DNA of 64,000 nucleotides, taken from positions 186,001 through 250,000 of the forward strand of contig NZ_QEVW01000006.1 in NCBI RefSeq assembly GCF_003287275.1, read 5' to 3'. The stretch comes from Paenibacillus taichungensis. Lineage in GTDB: Bacteria; Bacillota; Bacilli; Paenibacillales; Paenibacillaceae. A program made the translations under genes and the position numbers. Positions within the stretch are counted from its first letter, which is position 1. Every line of letters starts with the position of its first letter. This document shows, piece by piece, positions 25,892 to 34,940 of the stretch. The notes beneath the pieces were generated by a model. It had not been told where the DNA came from. It made no database searches and worked only from the letters and a program-made list of their open reading frames with translations.

Positions 25892-28711
25892 TTAACGAAT
25901 CTCGAAATGGCTAACACGTACTCCTGCGGACAACACGAGGTATACATCCTGTTGACCTGATACACCTTGCAGGTCTACCTTAACCGTGGACCACTGCTGG
26001 GCCTCGCCTTGTGTCAGATCTACACGTCCTGCCAGTGTACCGTCAGGTGCGCCCAGTCGAACTTCCAATACCGCATCTGCCTGCTCTGATGATACACGAG
26101 CTTCAAACGCTGCTGCACCGCTGCCTAGATCTGCATCCTTGAAGGCAATCCAGCCTTGTTCACCAATCACACGGACAGAAGTTCCGCCTTCTTTGCTCTC
26201 ATCCAGCTCCACACCGAAGTATGCATCGTAATTCTCGGCCCGAGTAGCCACACCCAGATTACGTGCAGGAATAGTCTCCCCTTGTACTGTCAGGTCAGCA
26301 ACAAGTTGAACATCGGCAGAAGATTTACCCACCATAATGGAGTAGGTGCCGCTTTCGACCACATAACGATCACGGGTTACATCCCAGATCGCCAGTTCCT
26401 GAACTGGCAATGTAAAGCTGACTTTTACTGTAGCTCCAGCTTCAATATGCAGACGACGGAACCCTTTTAACGTTTTGAGCGGACGTTTCACACGGGACTG
26501 TCCGGCACGCACATACAACTGCACAACCTCATCACTGGCGATCGTTCCTGTATTTGTCACGTCCACATGCACAGTAATGGTCTCTTCGACTCCAGCCTGA
26601 GCTGGACTGAGCTCCAAATTACTGTATTTAAACGATGCATACGTTAATCCATGTCCGAATGGATACAGTACGTCACCTTCAAAGTACTGATACGTACGTC
26701 CGGATTGAATGATATCGTAGTCTCTGATATCGGTCAGCTGATCTGCCGATTGTACCCACGTCATATTCAGGCGGCCTGCTGGCGCATAATCGCCATACAA
26801 TACGTCAGCGACAGCATTCCCTAGCTCTTGTCCCGCATGGGATGTATACAATACAGCCGGAATGTTCTCCTGCACCCAGTTGGACGTGAACGGGTAACTT
26901 CCCACGATAACTACAACAGTATTTGGATTCGCTGCATAAACGGCTTCAACCAGACGCTGCTGGGATTCAGCCAGGTCCAGACTTGGGCGGTCGATCTCTT
27001 CTTTACCATTCACAAGTGGATTGTTGCCGACAAATACAACCGCCGTCTCCGCTTCCTTCGCGGCCGCTACAGCTTCCTCCAATCCATTCACCACAATATC
27101 CTTCTTGAATGTTTCCGTAACACCGAAAGATTTCAACTCTTCGGTTACCGCAAACGCATCGTTTCCGCCATTGGGTGCCGCTACGGTTTTTCCGTTCCAA
27201 GTCTTCAGCCCCACGCTTCCGTCCTGTTGTGGCAATAGATTGAATACTTCCTTCACAAACCAGCCATATACTTCATCCGCCGATGCCGTAACCGTTTCTT
27301 CATCCGTCGTCAGGTATTTCCCATTACTGTCTGCCTTCAGCGTGTAACTGCCAAAGCCCCAGTCACTCAGTGTAAATGTCTCTGCATTTCCCGAAGCAAT
27401 GATGGATGATTTCTCATCTTCAGCCAATCCGACAGCCTTGCCGCTTGCCACTGAAGTCAATGTAATGCGGTCATTGCCATCCTTGAATGCAACCTTGTCG
27501 CCGCCTACTTTGCCGCTGATCGCTTCAAGCGGGGATACGCTATATGGCATGGTGCCTGCATACCAGTCACGATAGACTGTTCCGCCCAGTTGACCAATCA
27601 CAGCCACTTTGCCGGATTTTGTTTTATCCAGCGGAAGCGTGCCTTGATCATTTTTGAGCAGTACAACTTGCTCTCTCGCTGCTCTCAATGACAGTGCCTT
27701 CGCCTTCTCCGTCATCATGGCTTCTTCACCAATCGAAGCATATGGATTGCCCTCAACTGGATCGAATTCACCCAGACGGAAACGCACACGGAACGTATTG
27801 AACAACGCCAGATCAATGTCTTCCATTGTGAGTGTGCCTTGCTCTAATCCTTCACGCAGCGCCTGCTTCGACAGATCGGCATCATCGGTAATACTGTCAA
27901 TACCAGCTTTGACGGACTCTACTGTACCTGGTGTGTGCGAATCATAGTATTTATGATCGTTCTTGATCCCCATGACATCCCCTGCATCACTGACAATGAA
28001 GCCATCCATGCCCCATTCGCCCTTCACAATCTCGTTTACAAACGGATGCAGCAATGCCGGTGTACCATTAATAGAGTTGTACGCGGTCATCATTGACTGT
28101 GCACCGCCCTCTTTGAACGGTTTCTCGAACGCCTTCAGATAATATTCACGCATGTTGCGCGGATCAATGCTCGATGAACCACTGCCACGGTCCACTTCAT
28201 TATTGTTTGCAAGGAAATGCTTCAGCGTGGCAACCGCCTTGTAATACTTCGGATGGTCGCCCTGAATTCCCTTAACCAAGGCCGTTGTCAGCTCAGCAGT
28301 CAGTTCCGGGTCTTCACCATAAGCCTCTTCGTTCCGACCCCAACGTGGATCACGCTCCATATCAACCGTAGGCGCCCACAGCGTCAGACCGTTTACTGCC
28401 GGATTGCGTTTGTAAAATACACGTGCTTCATCCCCGATCACGGAGCCGATCTCTTTCATCAGATCCGCATCCCATGTGCATGCTAGCCCTACCGGCTGCG
28501 GGAAGGAAGTCGCTTCGCCAAGCCAGGCTAGGCCATGGGCTGCTTCTGTGCCATGTTTGTATGCTGCGATACCTAGGCGTTCTACTGCGGGTTGGTATTG
28601 CAGCATCGATTCGATTTTCTCATCTTCCGACAGGCGGGAGACGAGGTCCTTTACACGTGTATCTAGTTCGAGCGTTGTATCCTGGAAAGGATATTTCGTT
28701 TGGTTGGTCAT
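25892..28711 (-). CDS. GH3 family beta-glucosidase with internal fascin-like insertion
   Basis: About 939 residues with no signal peptide, so probably cytoplasmic. Start MTNQTKYPF follows AAAGGAGA; an earlier in-frame ATG at 28738 lacks an RBS. The GH3 N-domain has LWAPTVDMERDPRWGRNEEAYGED, KHFLANN and the nucleophile Asp242 in FIVSDAGDVMG. The GH3 C-domain is interrupted (about residues 400-535) by a beta-trefoil, fascin-like segment (LTSVASGKAV, LKADSNGKYLTTD). A fibronectin-III-like domain (PFGHGLTYASFKYSNL onward) and a C-terminal beta-sandwich resembling CBM6 complete it. It should hydrolyse beta-glucosides or oligosaccharides from the non-reducing end; exact linkage is unknown. The promoter region has an AATCGTTTT motif also seen near the GH5 gene. 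Confidence 0.92.
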   Translation of the reverse strand: MTNQTKYPFQDTTLELDTRVKDLVSRLSEDEKIESMLQYQPAVERLGIAAYKHGTEAAHGLAWLGEATSFPQPVGLACTWDADLMKEIGSVIGDEARVFYKRNPAVNGLTLWAPTVDMERDPRWGRNEEAYGEDPELTAELTTALVKGIQGDHPKYYKAVATLKHFLANNNEVDRGSGSSSIDPRNMREYYLKAFEKPFKEGGAQSMMTAYNSINGTPALLHPFVNEIVKGEWGMDGFIVSDAGDVMGIKNDHKYYDSHTPGTVESVKAGIDSITDDADLSKQALREGLEQGTLTMEDIDLALFNTFRVRFRLGEFDPVEGNPYASIGEEAMMTEKAKALSLRAAREQVVLLKNDQGTLPLDKTKSGKVAVIGQLGGTVYRDWYAGTMPYSVSPLEAISGKVGGDKVAFKDGNDRITLTSVASGKAVGLAEDEKSSIIASGNAETFTLSDWGFGSYTLKADSNGKYLTTDEETVTASADEVYGWFVKEVFNLLPQQDGSVGLKTWNGKTVAAPNGGNDAFAVTEELKSFGVTETFKKDIVVNGLEEAVAAAKEAETAVVFVGNNPLVNGKEEIDRPSLDLAESQQRLVEAVYAANPNTVVVIVGSYPFTSNWVQENIPAVLYTSHAGQELGNAVADVLYGDYAPAGRLNMTWVQSADQLTDIRDYDIIQSGRTYQYFEGDVLYPFGHGLTYASFKYSNLELSPAQAGVEETITVHVDVTNTGTIASDEVVQLYVRAGQSRVKRPLKTLKGFRRLHIEAGATVKVSFTLPVQELAIWDVTRDRYVVESGTYSIMVGKSSADVQLVADLTVQGETIPARNLGVATRAENYDAYFGVELDESKEGGTSVRVIGEQGWIAFKDADLGSGAAAFEARVSSEQADAVLEVRLGAPDGTLAGRVDLTQGEAQQWSTVKVDLQGVSGQQDVYLVLSAGVRVSHFEIR

Positions 28712-29091
28712 GATATGGAATCTCCTTTGGTAATTCATTGATTTATTTAGAATGATAGCGGATACATAATCCCTAAATTAATACGATGCAATCTTGATGT
28801 ATCCGACCACGCAATTCGAAGATTTAACCTTTTAGAACAAGCACTTCACGATCTATCGTTAACTCTTCTTTTCATTTACTAAAACGATTTCGATAAATCT
28901 ATCATATAGCATGTTTAGCAAAAAAAACAGGGGTGCCTCACAGGAAAATGTGAACTTTCCTCAGGAAAGTATGCGGACAATCGTTTTATTCTGGCACAGT
29001 ATGGTAATCATGGATAGGAGTATAGATTTGACGTACTTATTGAGCTAGACATAGTCCTTAATGAAGAAGAATATTGAAGGAGGAAAATGGA
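28712..29091. promoter_or_regulatory. Divergent promoter region with palindrome and AATCGTTTT sites
   Basis: This 380-bp gap between the GH3 and Rieske oxidoreductase genes has no gene. It contains AATCGTTTT on both strands (28878-28887 region on minus and 28979-28987 on plus), resembling the cre/LacI sites near the GH5 gene. It also has a perfect 8-1-8 inverted repeat ACTTTCCT-C-AGGAAAGT (28954-28970). These are candidate operators; no direct evidence links them to a regulator. Confidence 0.4.
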
Positions 29092-30636
29092 GTGAGTGAA
29101 CATGAGCAGCCCCCCACAGGTATGCCTTCCATTCCGGAGTCTCTGTGGAGAGCAACAAACACATTCAATGAATATCCGAAACTGACAGAAGATACAACCG
29201 CCGATGTAGCCATTATTGGTGCAGGAATTGCAGGCATTACAACAGCCTACTTGCTGGCCCAGAAGGGCATGCGTGTGGTTGTGCTTGAAGCAGGAAAAGT
29301 GCTGGATGGCACAACAGGCCACACAACAGCCAAGGTATCGGCACAGCATGGCGTGATATTTGATGAATTGCTTCATCATTTTGGAGAAGAACAGGCCCGC
29401 ATGTATTATGAAGGCAATGCAACAGCTGCCAAGTGGATGCGCGATCTGGTAAAAGATAAACAGATTGATTGCCAGTGGGCTGAGGAAGATGCCTATGTCT
29501 ACATTCCATCCGAGGAAAATCTCAAGAAGCTGGAGATTGAGCTGACAGCCTATGGCAAGCTGAATATTCCTGGTCAATGGGTTGATCCCCTTCCCATCCC
29601 TGTTCCGTCCAGGGCAGGGATTAAGATGCCGGGACAGGCTCGCTTTGACCCGCTCAGTTACTTACATTACTTACTGGAATCCGCAGTCAAGCAAGGTGTA
29701 CGCATTTACGAACATACAACAGTTACCGATGTAGAGGAGGATGCCTCGCTACATGTGCGGACATATGAGAATGGTCCATCCGTTACAGCCGAACATGTCG
29801 TTGTTGCCTCCCATTTTCCGGTCTATGATCCCGGATTTTATTTTTCACGGCTGCACGCTGAACGTTCCTACGCTGTTGTTGTTGAACCTCAGAAACCTTT
29901 CACCGGTGGCATGTATATCTCAGACGATGAACCCTATCGATCCCTGCGTACTGTCATTCATAAAGGGAAGGAACACATCCTCTTTGGAGGGGAAAATCAC
30001 AAAACCGGACAGGGCATCTGCACAGTCGGTCATTATGAAAATTTGGAGCGTTATGCAGCCGATACATTCGGCATTCGCAACATCCCTTTCCGCTGGTCAG
30101 CTCAGGATCTGATCTCCATCGATAAAGTCCCTTACATTGGTCCAATTACTGGACGACATGAACGAGTCTATGTGGCTACCGGCTTTGCCAAATGGGGTAT
30201 GACCACAGGAACGATGGCTGGGCATATCCTTACGGACCGGATTACCGGACGCGACAACGCTTACGCTGCTGTATTCGATCCTGCAAGATTCAAGGTAGAC
30301 CCAGGTGTGAAAAACTTCCTTGTAGAGAATGTCAATGTAGCCGCGGAACTGATCTCTGGCAAAGTTGGCATTATACACAAGAACACGGGAGAACTCGGCA
30401 ACGATGAAGGGGCTGTCGTTCGCCATGACGGCAAACGTGCCGGCGCCTACAAGGACCCGACTGGCAAACTTTTTCTCGTGGATACGACCTGCACCCATTT
30501 GGGATGTGAAGTGGAATGGAATGCTGGGGAACGCTCCTGGGATTGCCCATGCCATGGCTCACGCTTCAATTACGCTGGAAAAGTCATTGAAGGCCCTGCC
30601 GTTAAAGACCTTACAGTATTGGATGCACATAAATAA
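29092..30636 (+). CDS. FAD-dependent oxidoreductase with C-terminal Rieske domain (YhfW type)
   Basis: About 514 residues. The start is GTG 29092, eight bases after AAGGAGG; an upstream TTG overlaps the RBS. The N-terminal DAO-type FAD domain has VAIIGAGIAGITTAYLLAQKG and LEAGKVLDGTTGHTTAKVS. The C-terminal 100 residues form a Rieske [2Fe-2S] domain with CTHLGCEVEWN and CPCHGSRFNYAGKV supplying two Cys and two His. The same architecture occurs in B. subtilis YhfW. It likely passes electrons between a flavin-bound substrate and the cluster in the cytoplasm, but the substrate is unknown. Confidence 0.92.
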   Translation: MSEHEQPPTGMPSIPESLWRATNTFNEYPKLTEDTTADVAIIGAGIAGITTAYLLAQKGMRVVVLEAGKVLDGTTGHTTAKVSAQHGVIFDELLHHFGEEQARMYYEGNATAAKWMRDLVKDKQIDCQWAEEDAYVYIPSEENLKKLEIELTAYGKLNIPGQWVDPLPIPVPSRAGIKMPGQARFDPLSYLHYLLESAVKQGVRIYEHTTVTDVEEDASLHVRTYENGPSVTAEHVVVASHFPVYDPGFYFSRLHAERSYAVVVEPQKPFTGGMYISDDEPYRSLRTVIHKGKEHILFGGENHKTGQGICTVGHYENLERYAADTFGIRNIPFRWSAQDLISIDKVPYIGPITGRHERVYVATGFAKWGMTTGTMAGHILTDRITGRDNAYAAVFDPARFKVDPGVKNFLVENVNVAAELISGKVGIIHKNTGELGNDEGAVVRHDGKRAGAYKDPTGKLFLVDTTCTHLGCEVEWNAGERSWDCPCHGSRFNYAGKVIEGPAVKDLTVLDAHK

Positions 30637-30677
30637 CTTAAGCTGATACCCCATCGTTGTATGCCTTCATCCCATAG

Positions 30678-30725
30678 ACCCGGATCGGAATCCGTCTTCA
30701 GACGGAAGTAACCGATTCGGGTTTT
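30678..30725 (+). terminator. Terminator after the Rieske oxidoreductase gene
   Basis: ACCCGGATCGG pairs with CCGATTCGGGT around an inner TCCGTC-TTCA-GACGGA hairpin, followed by TTTT. Confidence 0.82.
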
Positions 30726-30909
30726 GCGTATGCTGATCTATAGATAAATTAGCGAGAAAACGAAGTTAGTCCAACTTAGCGGCACATCGTGATATGGAAC
30801 TATTTTAAAATCACTACCTTGCATTAAACAGTACCGGATGCTATGATGAACTCACGACTACTGAACAATACACACTAGTGATTGGATAGAGCAACAAGGA
30901 GGAACCCAA

Positions 30910-31239
30910 GTGAATGTTAATATTCAATTTAAAAAAGGGGTGCTGGAACTATGCGTCCTCGTGCTGATCAACCGCCAGGATCGTTACGGCTACGAACTCG
31001 CTCAGGCTGTATCCCAGCATATTGAGGTGGCGGAAGGTGCGCTGTATCCCCTTTTGCGGAGATTGGTCAATGACGGCTATTGTACGACTTATCTGCAGGA
31101 ATCCAGTGAAGGCCCTCCACGTAAGTACTACAAACTGTCTGATACCGGCCGCGATTATATGAAGACTCTCACGAATGAATGGAATAGTTTTGTGCGCAGT
31201 GTCGCAAATCTTATAGAGGAAGGTACCCCAAATGAATAG
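30910..31239 (+). CDS. PadR-family transcriptional regulator
   Basis: 109 residues starting at GTG after AAGGAGG. The PadR winged helix is seen in FKKGVLELCVLVLINRQDRYGYELAQAVS, VAEGALYPLLRRLVNDGYCTTY and GPPRKYYKLSDTGRDYM. PadR proteins are small repressors, often autoregulatory and responsive to phenolics, drugs or envelope stress. It overlaps the next gene by 8 bases (ATGAATAG) and leads a three-gene operon with HAAS- and DUF4097-type proteins, a common arrangement in Firmicutes. Confidence 0.92.
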   Translation: MNVNIQFKKGVLELCVLVLINRQDRYGYELAQAVSQHIEVAEGALYPLLRRLVNDGYCTTYLQESSEGPPRKYYKLSDTGRDYMKTLTNEWNSFVRSVANLIEEGTPNE

Positions 31240-31822
31240 ACAACAATTCATGCAGGCAATGGAGATTCATCTAAGACCGATGGACCCGCTGGAACGGGCC
31301 GAATTGCTCGCTGATTATGAACAGCATTTTGAGATGGGATTAAGAGAAGGAAGACCGGAAGAAGAGATTGCACGGGAATTGGGGCATCCGATCGAGATTG
31401 CCAAAGAAGCGTTAGGTGACCGGTATGATGCACATACGCCCGGATCTGATCCGTTTTATGCGCCAACATTCGAAGAAATGCGTTCACAGCAAAAGAAGGG
31501 AAATCGAGCTGCACGCAACTTCTTCACGGCAATCGGACTTTTTTTCCTAAACATCATATTGGCCATTCCGCTAGGATTGACTCTGTGGTCGGTATGGCTA
31601 ACCATTGCCAGTTTGTCGCTGCTGGTATTAGCCCCGGTTGCTGCTGCTGTGGATTTCTTATATCTTGGCCATTTCGAGTATTCTGAATTGTTCGTGTCGA
31701 TTGGAGTATTCGGTGTAGGCATTCTATTCGCCATTGCGACAAAATCGGTGTTTAAAGCCTTTAAGTCAATCACTCTTCAGTATATAAGATGGAATCAAAA
31801 GACGATGAAAGGGGATGTCTAA
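31232..31822 (+). CDS. HAAS/DUF1700-domain membrane protein
   Basis: 196 residues. The N-terminal 65 residues are the HAAS-type helical domain (FMQAMEIHLRPMDPLERAELLADYEQHFEMGLREGRPEEEIARELGHP is split across its three helices). Three or four hydrophobic segments follow (about 90-175). Proteins of this kind are encoded with PadR regulators and DUF4097 proteins and are thought to link membrane state to regulation, but no activity is established. Start overlaps padR; the next gene begins two bases after its stop. Confidence 0.85.
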   Translation: MNRQQFMQAMEIHLRPMDPLERAELLADYEQHFEMGLREGRPEEEIARELGHPIEIAKEALGDRYDAHTPGSDPFYAPTFEEMRSQQKKGNRAARNFFTAIGLFFLNIILAIPLGLTLWSVWLTIASLSLLVLAPVAAAVDFLYLGHFEYSELFVSIGVFGVGILFAIATKSVFKAFKSITLQYIRWNQKTMKGDV

Positions 31823-31824
31823 TC

Positions 31825-32727
31825 ATGAGCACCAAAAAATGGATCGCTTTAGCCATACTATGTATCGGCATCGGTTTGCTCGGAACCTCCATTTACGGAG
31901 TTCAGTTCGGAGACAAAAGAGAACCCTACTCCAAACGTTGGGAATTTAAAAATGATGAGCTGCACAATATCATGATGAATGCCAACTTAAGCGCAGATAT
32001 TGAGTTTGTTGTCAGTCCGGATTCCAATGGCTACATTGAAGTCGACGGAAAGTGGGACCCAGCCGTAATTAAAGGTTTTGAACAGGCCTCGATCACGGAT
32101 GGAACCTTTACGCTAAACCAGGAAGAGCGTTTGCGTTTGCAATTTTTCATCCTTTATTGGAATAATCAGCAGCAAACGATTACGGTTGCGCTCCCTGAAG
32201 GACATCAGCTGGATGAAGTTAACATCGTCTCTTCTTCCAGTGATCTGGATCTGAAGGGTCTGCATGCCAATACCTTGGACCTTAACAACACGTCTGGAAG
32301 CATTCACCTTCAGGACATTACCGTACCAACCATTCAACTCGATCTGACTTCAGGAGACATCAAAGCCGCGGCAATTGCGGGAGATATGGAAGTCAAACAA
32401 ACTTCCGGCAGTTTCACGCTAAATGGCATTAATGGCGATGTGACCCGAAATGTACAGTCGGGAGATACCAAAATTACACAATTGAACGGTGCAGCAAATG
32501 TTAAGTTCACTTCCGGCAGCGTAAAGATCGAGCAAGAAGTCTCCGGTTCAATTGATGTATCGGGACAGTCTGGAGATATTTCCATACAGGCGGCACCTGA
32601 TTTTGACGGCATTTACGATGCACAGGCCACATCTGGTGATGTGAATATACCTGATTCACCCATGGTAAGCCGCGAAGTCATCAAAGCTCGCACTACTTCA
32701 GGCAGTATCAAAATCAAACAATCATGA
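31825..32727 (+). CDS. DUF4097-family beta-helical membrane-anchored protein
   Basis: About 300 residues. An N-terminal membrane anchor (residues about 6-26) is followed by a beta-rich region with repeated TSG(S/D)I units such as NTSGSIHL, LTSGDIKA, QTSGSFTL, FTSGSVKI, QSGDISI and ATSGDVNI, the signature of a DUF4097 adhesin-like beta-helix. I start at ATG 31825 after AAAGGGGATG; an ATG inside the preceding gene (31789) is less likely. It completes the PadR-HAAS-DUF4097 operon. The likely site is the outer face of the membrane; function is unknown. Confidence 0.85.
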   Translation: MSTKKWIALAILCIGIGLLGTSIYGVQFGDKREPYSKRWEFKNDELHNIMMNANLSADIEFVVSPDSNGYIEVDGKWDPAVIKGFEQASITDGTFTLNQEERLRLQFFILYWNNQQQTITVALPEGHQLDEVNIVSSSSDLDLKGLHANTLDLNNTSGSIHLQDITVPTIQLDLTSGDIKAAAIAGDMEVKQTSGSFTLNGINGDVTRNVQSGDTKITQLNGAANVKFTSGSVKIEQEVSGSIDVSGQSGDISIQAAPDFDGIYDAQATSGDVNIPDSPMVSREVIKARTTSGSIKIKQS

Positions 32728-32801
32728 TGAAGCAAATATTCGAACTGTGGGTAATATAGTATAATTAAATGCTAGTCCAATTCTAAGGAGGAGTTACCCA
32801 C

Positions 32802-33521
32802 ATGGAACTTAAAAATAAAACGGCTGTCATCACTGGCGCCGGTAAAGGTATTGGCCGTGCCATTGCTGAAGCACTTGCCAAGGAAGGTGTACATCTCGGA
32901 CTGATCGCTCGGACGGCCTCCGATCTGGAGGCTCTCCAGCAGTCGCTGAGCCAGGAATATGGTGTAAAAGTAACCAGTGCCATTGCGGATATTTCCGATC
33001 GCACTCAGGCTGAAGCAGCCGTAGCTGCGATTGAGATGGAACTTGGTGCAGTCGACATTCTGATCAACAATGCAGGCATTGCAAGCTTCGGCACACTGCT
33101 GGACATGGACCCGGAAGAGTGGGAACGTATCCTGCATGTTAATGTGATGGGTACATACTACGTAACTCGTGCTGTACTGCCAAGCATGATTAAGGAAAGC
33201 AGCGGCAGCATTATCAACATCGCCTCCACCGCAGGCGAGCGTGGATTTGCTACCGGCTCAGCTTACTGCGCTTCCAAATTCGCGCTGCTCGGCATGACCG
33301 AATCCCTGATGCAGGAAGTGCGCAAATCCAATATCCGGGTTACTGCGTTAACACCAAGTACAGTGAACACGGAGCTGGCAACCAATGCTGGACTCAAAAT
33401 TGGAGACGAAGACCGCATGATGCAAGCGGAAGACGTAGCTGAACTGGCTTTGGCGACGCTCAAACTGTCGGACCGTGTATTTGTTAAAGCCGCAGGCATC
33501 TGGACAACTAATCCACAGTAA
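32802..33521 (+). CDS. SDR family 3-ketoacyl-ACP reductase-like protein
   Basis: 239 residues after AAGGAGGAG. It has the complete classical SDR set: TGAGKGIGRAIAEAL (NADP-binding), DILINNAGIASFG, IINIASTAGERG (catalytic Ser), and YCASKFALLG (Tyr and Lys), with the FabG-like end. It is not linked to other fatty-acid genes, so it may be one of several general NADPH-dependent ketoreductases rather than the essential FabG. It has its own terminator. Confidence 0.9.
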   Translation: MELKNKTAVITGAGKGIGRAIAEALAKEGVHLGLIARTASDLEALQQSLSQEYGVKVTSAIADISDRTQAEAAVAAIEMELGAVDILINNAGIASFGTLLDMDPEEWERILHVNVMGTYYVTRAVLPSMIKESSGSIINIASTAGERGFATGSAYCASKFALLGMTESLMQEVRKSNIRVTALTPSTVNTELATNAGLKIGDEDRMMQAEDVAELALATLKLSDRVFVKAAGIWTTNPQ

Positions 33522-33600
33522 GCAGGAGTAGTCAGACCATTTATAAAGAACTATGCATGATAGAAGCAACCATTTCTAATGATGCACTCCGTCGCCATCT

Positions 33601-33631
33601 GGCCGCCAGAGAAACCTCTGGGCGGCCTTTT
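33601..33631 (+). terminator. Terminator after the SDR gene
   Basis: GGCCGCCAGAG-AAAC-CTCTGGGCGGCC (one bulge) is followed by TTTT. It lies 80 bases after the stop, between convergent genes. Confidence 0.85.
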
Positions 33632-33742
33632 ACATATTCAGCAGCCGCCGCCATCGTGTCCGAATACGATTCATCACGCGGATTCTCTACCCTTATAATT
33701 AATGAAGCGTTACTTTTCCTTCTCCATTCCACTATCCTCTGC

Positions 33743-34291
33743 TTATGCGTTCCACAAATGGTCCAAATCCAACTCCTTGGACACGGCGATCAGTACTACC
33801 GCGGGTTCCTCCCCAATATTGGTTACTTCGTGGGGAACGATGGCATTCCAGCTGAATGAATCCCCTGCCTCTAGAATCTCTACATCCTCACACTGCTCTG
33901 CGCGAATTCGGCCTTGCAGAACCAGATGACTCTCTTCTCCGGCGTGTTTATTAACTCCAGTCGATGCACCTGCTGGCAGCTCCACAATGGACATGCGCAT
34001 GGCACCCTTGGCCGTTAGATGCTGTACTTTGATCTGCCCACTTCCGGCAGTCGTCTCCTTGCGCTCATCCTTGCGCACCACATTCATCCGCTGCTCCGGT
34101 GACAGCAGCAAGTATGGCAGTGGCACTTCCAGATAATCGGCGATACTTTCGAGCGTGGCGATGGACGGTGATGTTTTATTATTTTCCACGTTGCTGATAA
34201 ACCCCTTGGATAGCCCCGTACCCTCGCACATTTGCATGATGGTGATCTGTTTTTGTTTGCGAATCGTACGAATGGCTAGACCAATATCCAT
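33743..34291 (-). CDS. XRE-family regulator with C-terminal cupin
   Basis: 182 residues: helix-turn-helix domain (IGLAIRTIRKQKQITIMQMCEGTGLSKGFISNVENNKTSPSIATLESIADYL) joined to a cupin (about 110-180) with PAGASTGVNKHAGEESHLVLQG and AGDSFSWNAIVPHEVTN. This SinR/PuuR-like architecture binds small ligands in the cupin and controls metabolic or polyamine genes. AAGGAGG lies nine bases before the ATG. No obvious partner gene is adjacent; the VOC gene lies upstream on the same strand. Confidence 0.9.
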   Translation of the reverse strand: MDIGLAIRTIRKQKQITIMQMCEGTGLSKGFISNVENNKTSPSIATLESIADYLEVPLPYLLLSPEQRMNVVRKDERKETTAGSGQIKVQHLTAKGAMRMSIVELPAGASTGVNKHAGEESHLVLQGRIRAEQCEDVEILEAGDSFSWNAIVPHEVTNIGEEPAVVLIAVSKELDLDHLWNA

Positions 34292-34350
34292 GCTGCAATC
34301 ATCCTCCTTTGATCTTCTGTATATCCGATTTGAATATTCAATACATAATC

Positions 34351-34716
34351 TTATCCCACGTTAGGTTCATAAAAAACAATTCGGTTACCAAACGGATCAA
34401 TCACTGTCAATTCCCTTAGATTCCACGGCGTGTCGGTAATGCCGGGTCTCGAATGCTTGTACTTTTTCCGATTAAGCACCTCGCATAAGGCATCGAGCGC
34501 ATCCGTTTCTATTCGTAAAGCCGCTCCAGGCGTACAATCGCCATGATGTTCTGATAGGTGTAATTGAATGGAATCCAGAGATACCTGCATATATAGCGGC
34601 AGATCTGGCTCAAACCGATGTTCCCAATCCAATTGAAAACCCAGATATTCCAGGTAGAACTCTTTCGCCTTGTCTTCATCAAATATCCTCAAAATGGGCA
34701 CGGTTCCTTTAAGCAT
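34351..34716 (-). CDS. VOC-superfamily (glyoxalase/bleomycin-resistance-like) protein
   Basis: About 121 residues starting MLKGTVPILRIFDEDKAKEFYLEYLGF, a glyoxalase-fold domain, ending LTVIDPFGNRIVFYEP, the typical C-terminal metal-ligand strand. The N-terminal part lacks an obvious His ligand. Family members are metal-dependent lyases, dioxygenases or drug-binding proteins; this one cannot be assigned. The start is taken as ATG 34716 because AAGGA lies about ten bases upstream; the GTG at 34725 is too close. Confidence 0.83.
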   Translation of the reverse strand: MLKGTVPILRIFDEDKAKEFYLEYLGFQLDWEHRFEPDLPLYMQVSLDSIQLHLSEHHGDCTPGAALRIETDALDALCEVLNRKKYKHSRPGITDTPWNLRELTVIDPFGNRIVFYEPNVG

Positions 34717-34940
34717 AATGATCACGTCCTTGGGAGTAATATGTGGTTTACTTTGGCGATCCGCCTGCTACATCGTTATAGATCATTATAGATTTCTTAT
34801 ACGGAACATATTTTCATAATACAAAAAAAATATTGACCCTACAATGGAATCATGATAAATTTTGTTCATTAATAAGAATATTAATTTCATATTAGTGAAC
34901 TTTATTTTGATTACTCATTTCATATCAGGTGGTGGTTGCA

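Noticed and set aside
33557..33859. A plus-strand frame overlapping the SDR terminator and the 3' end of the XRE-cupin gene
   Set aside because: It contains the terminator stem and is antisense to a well-supported gene; no RBS or family likeness.
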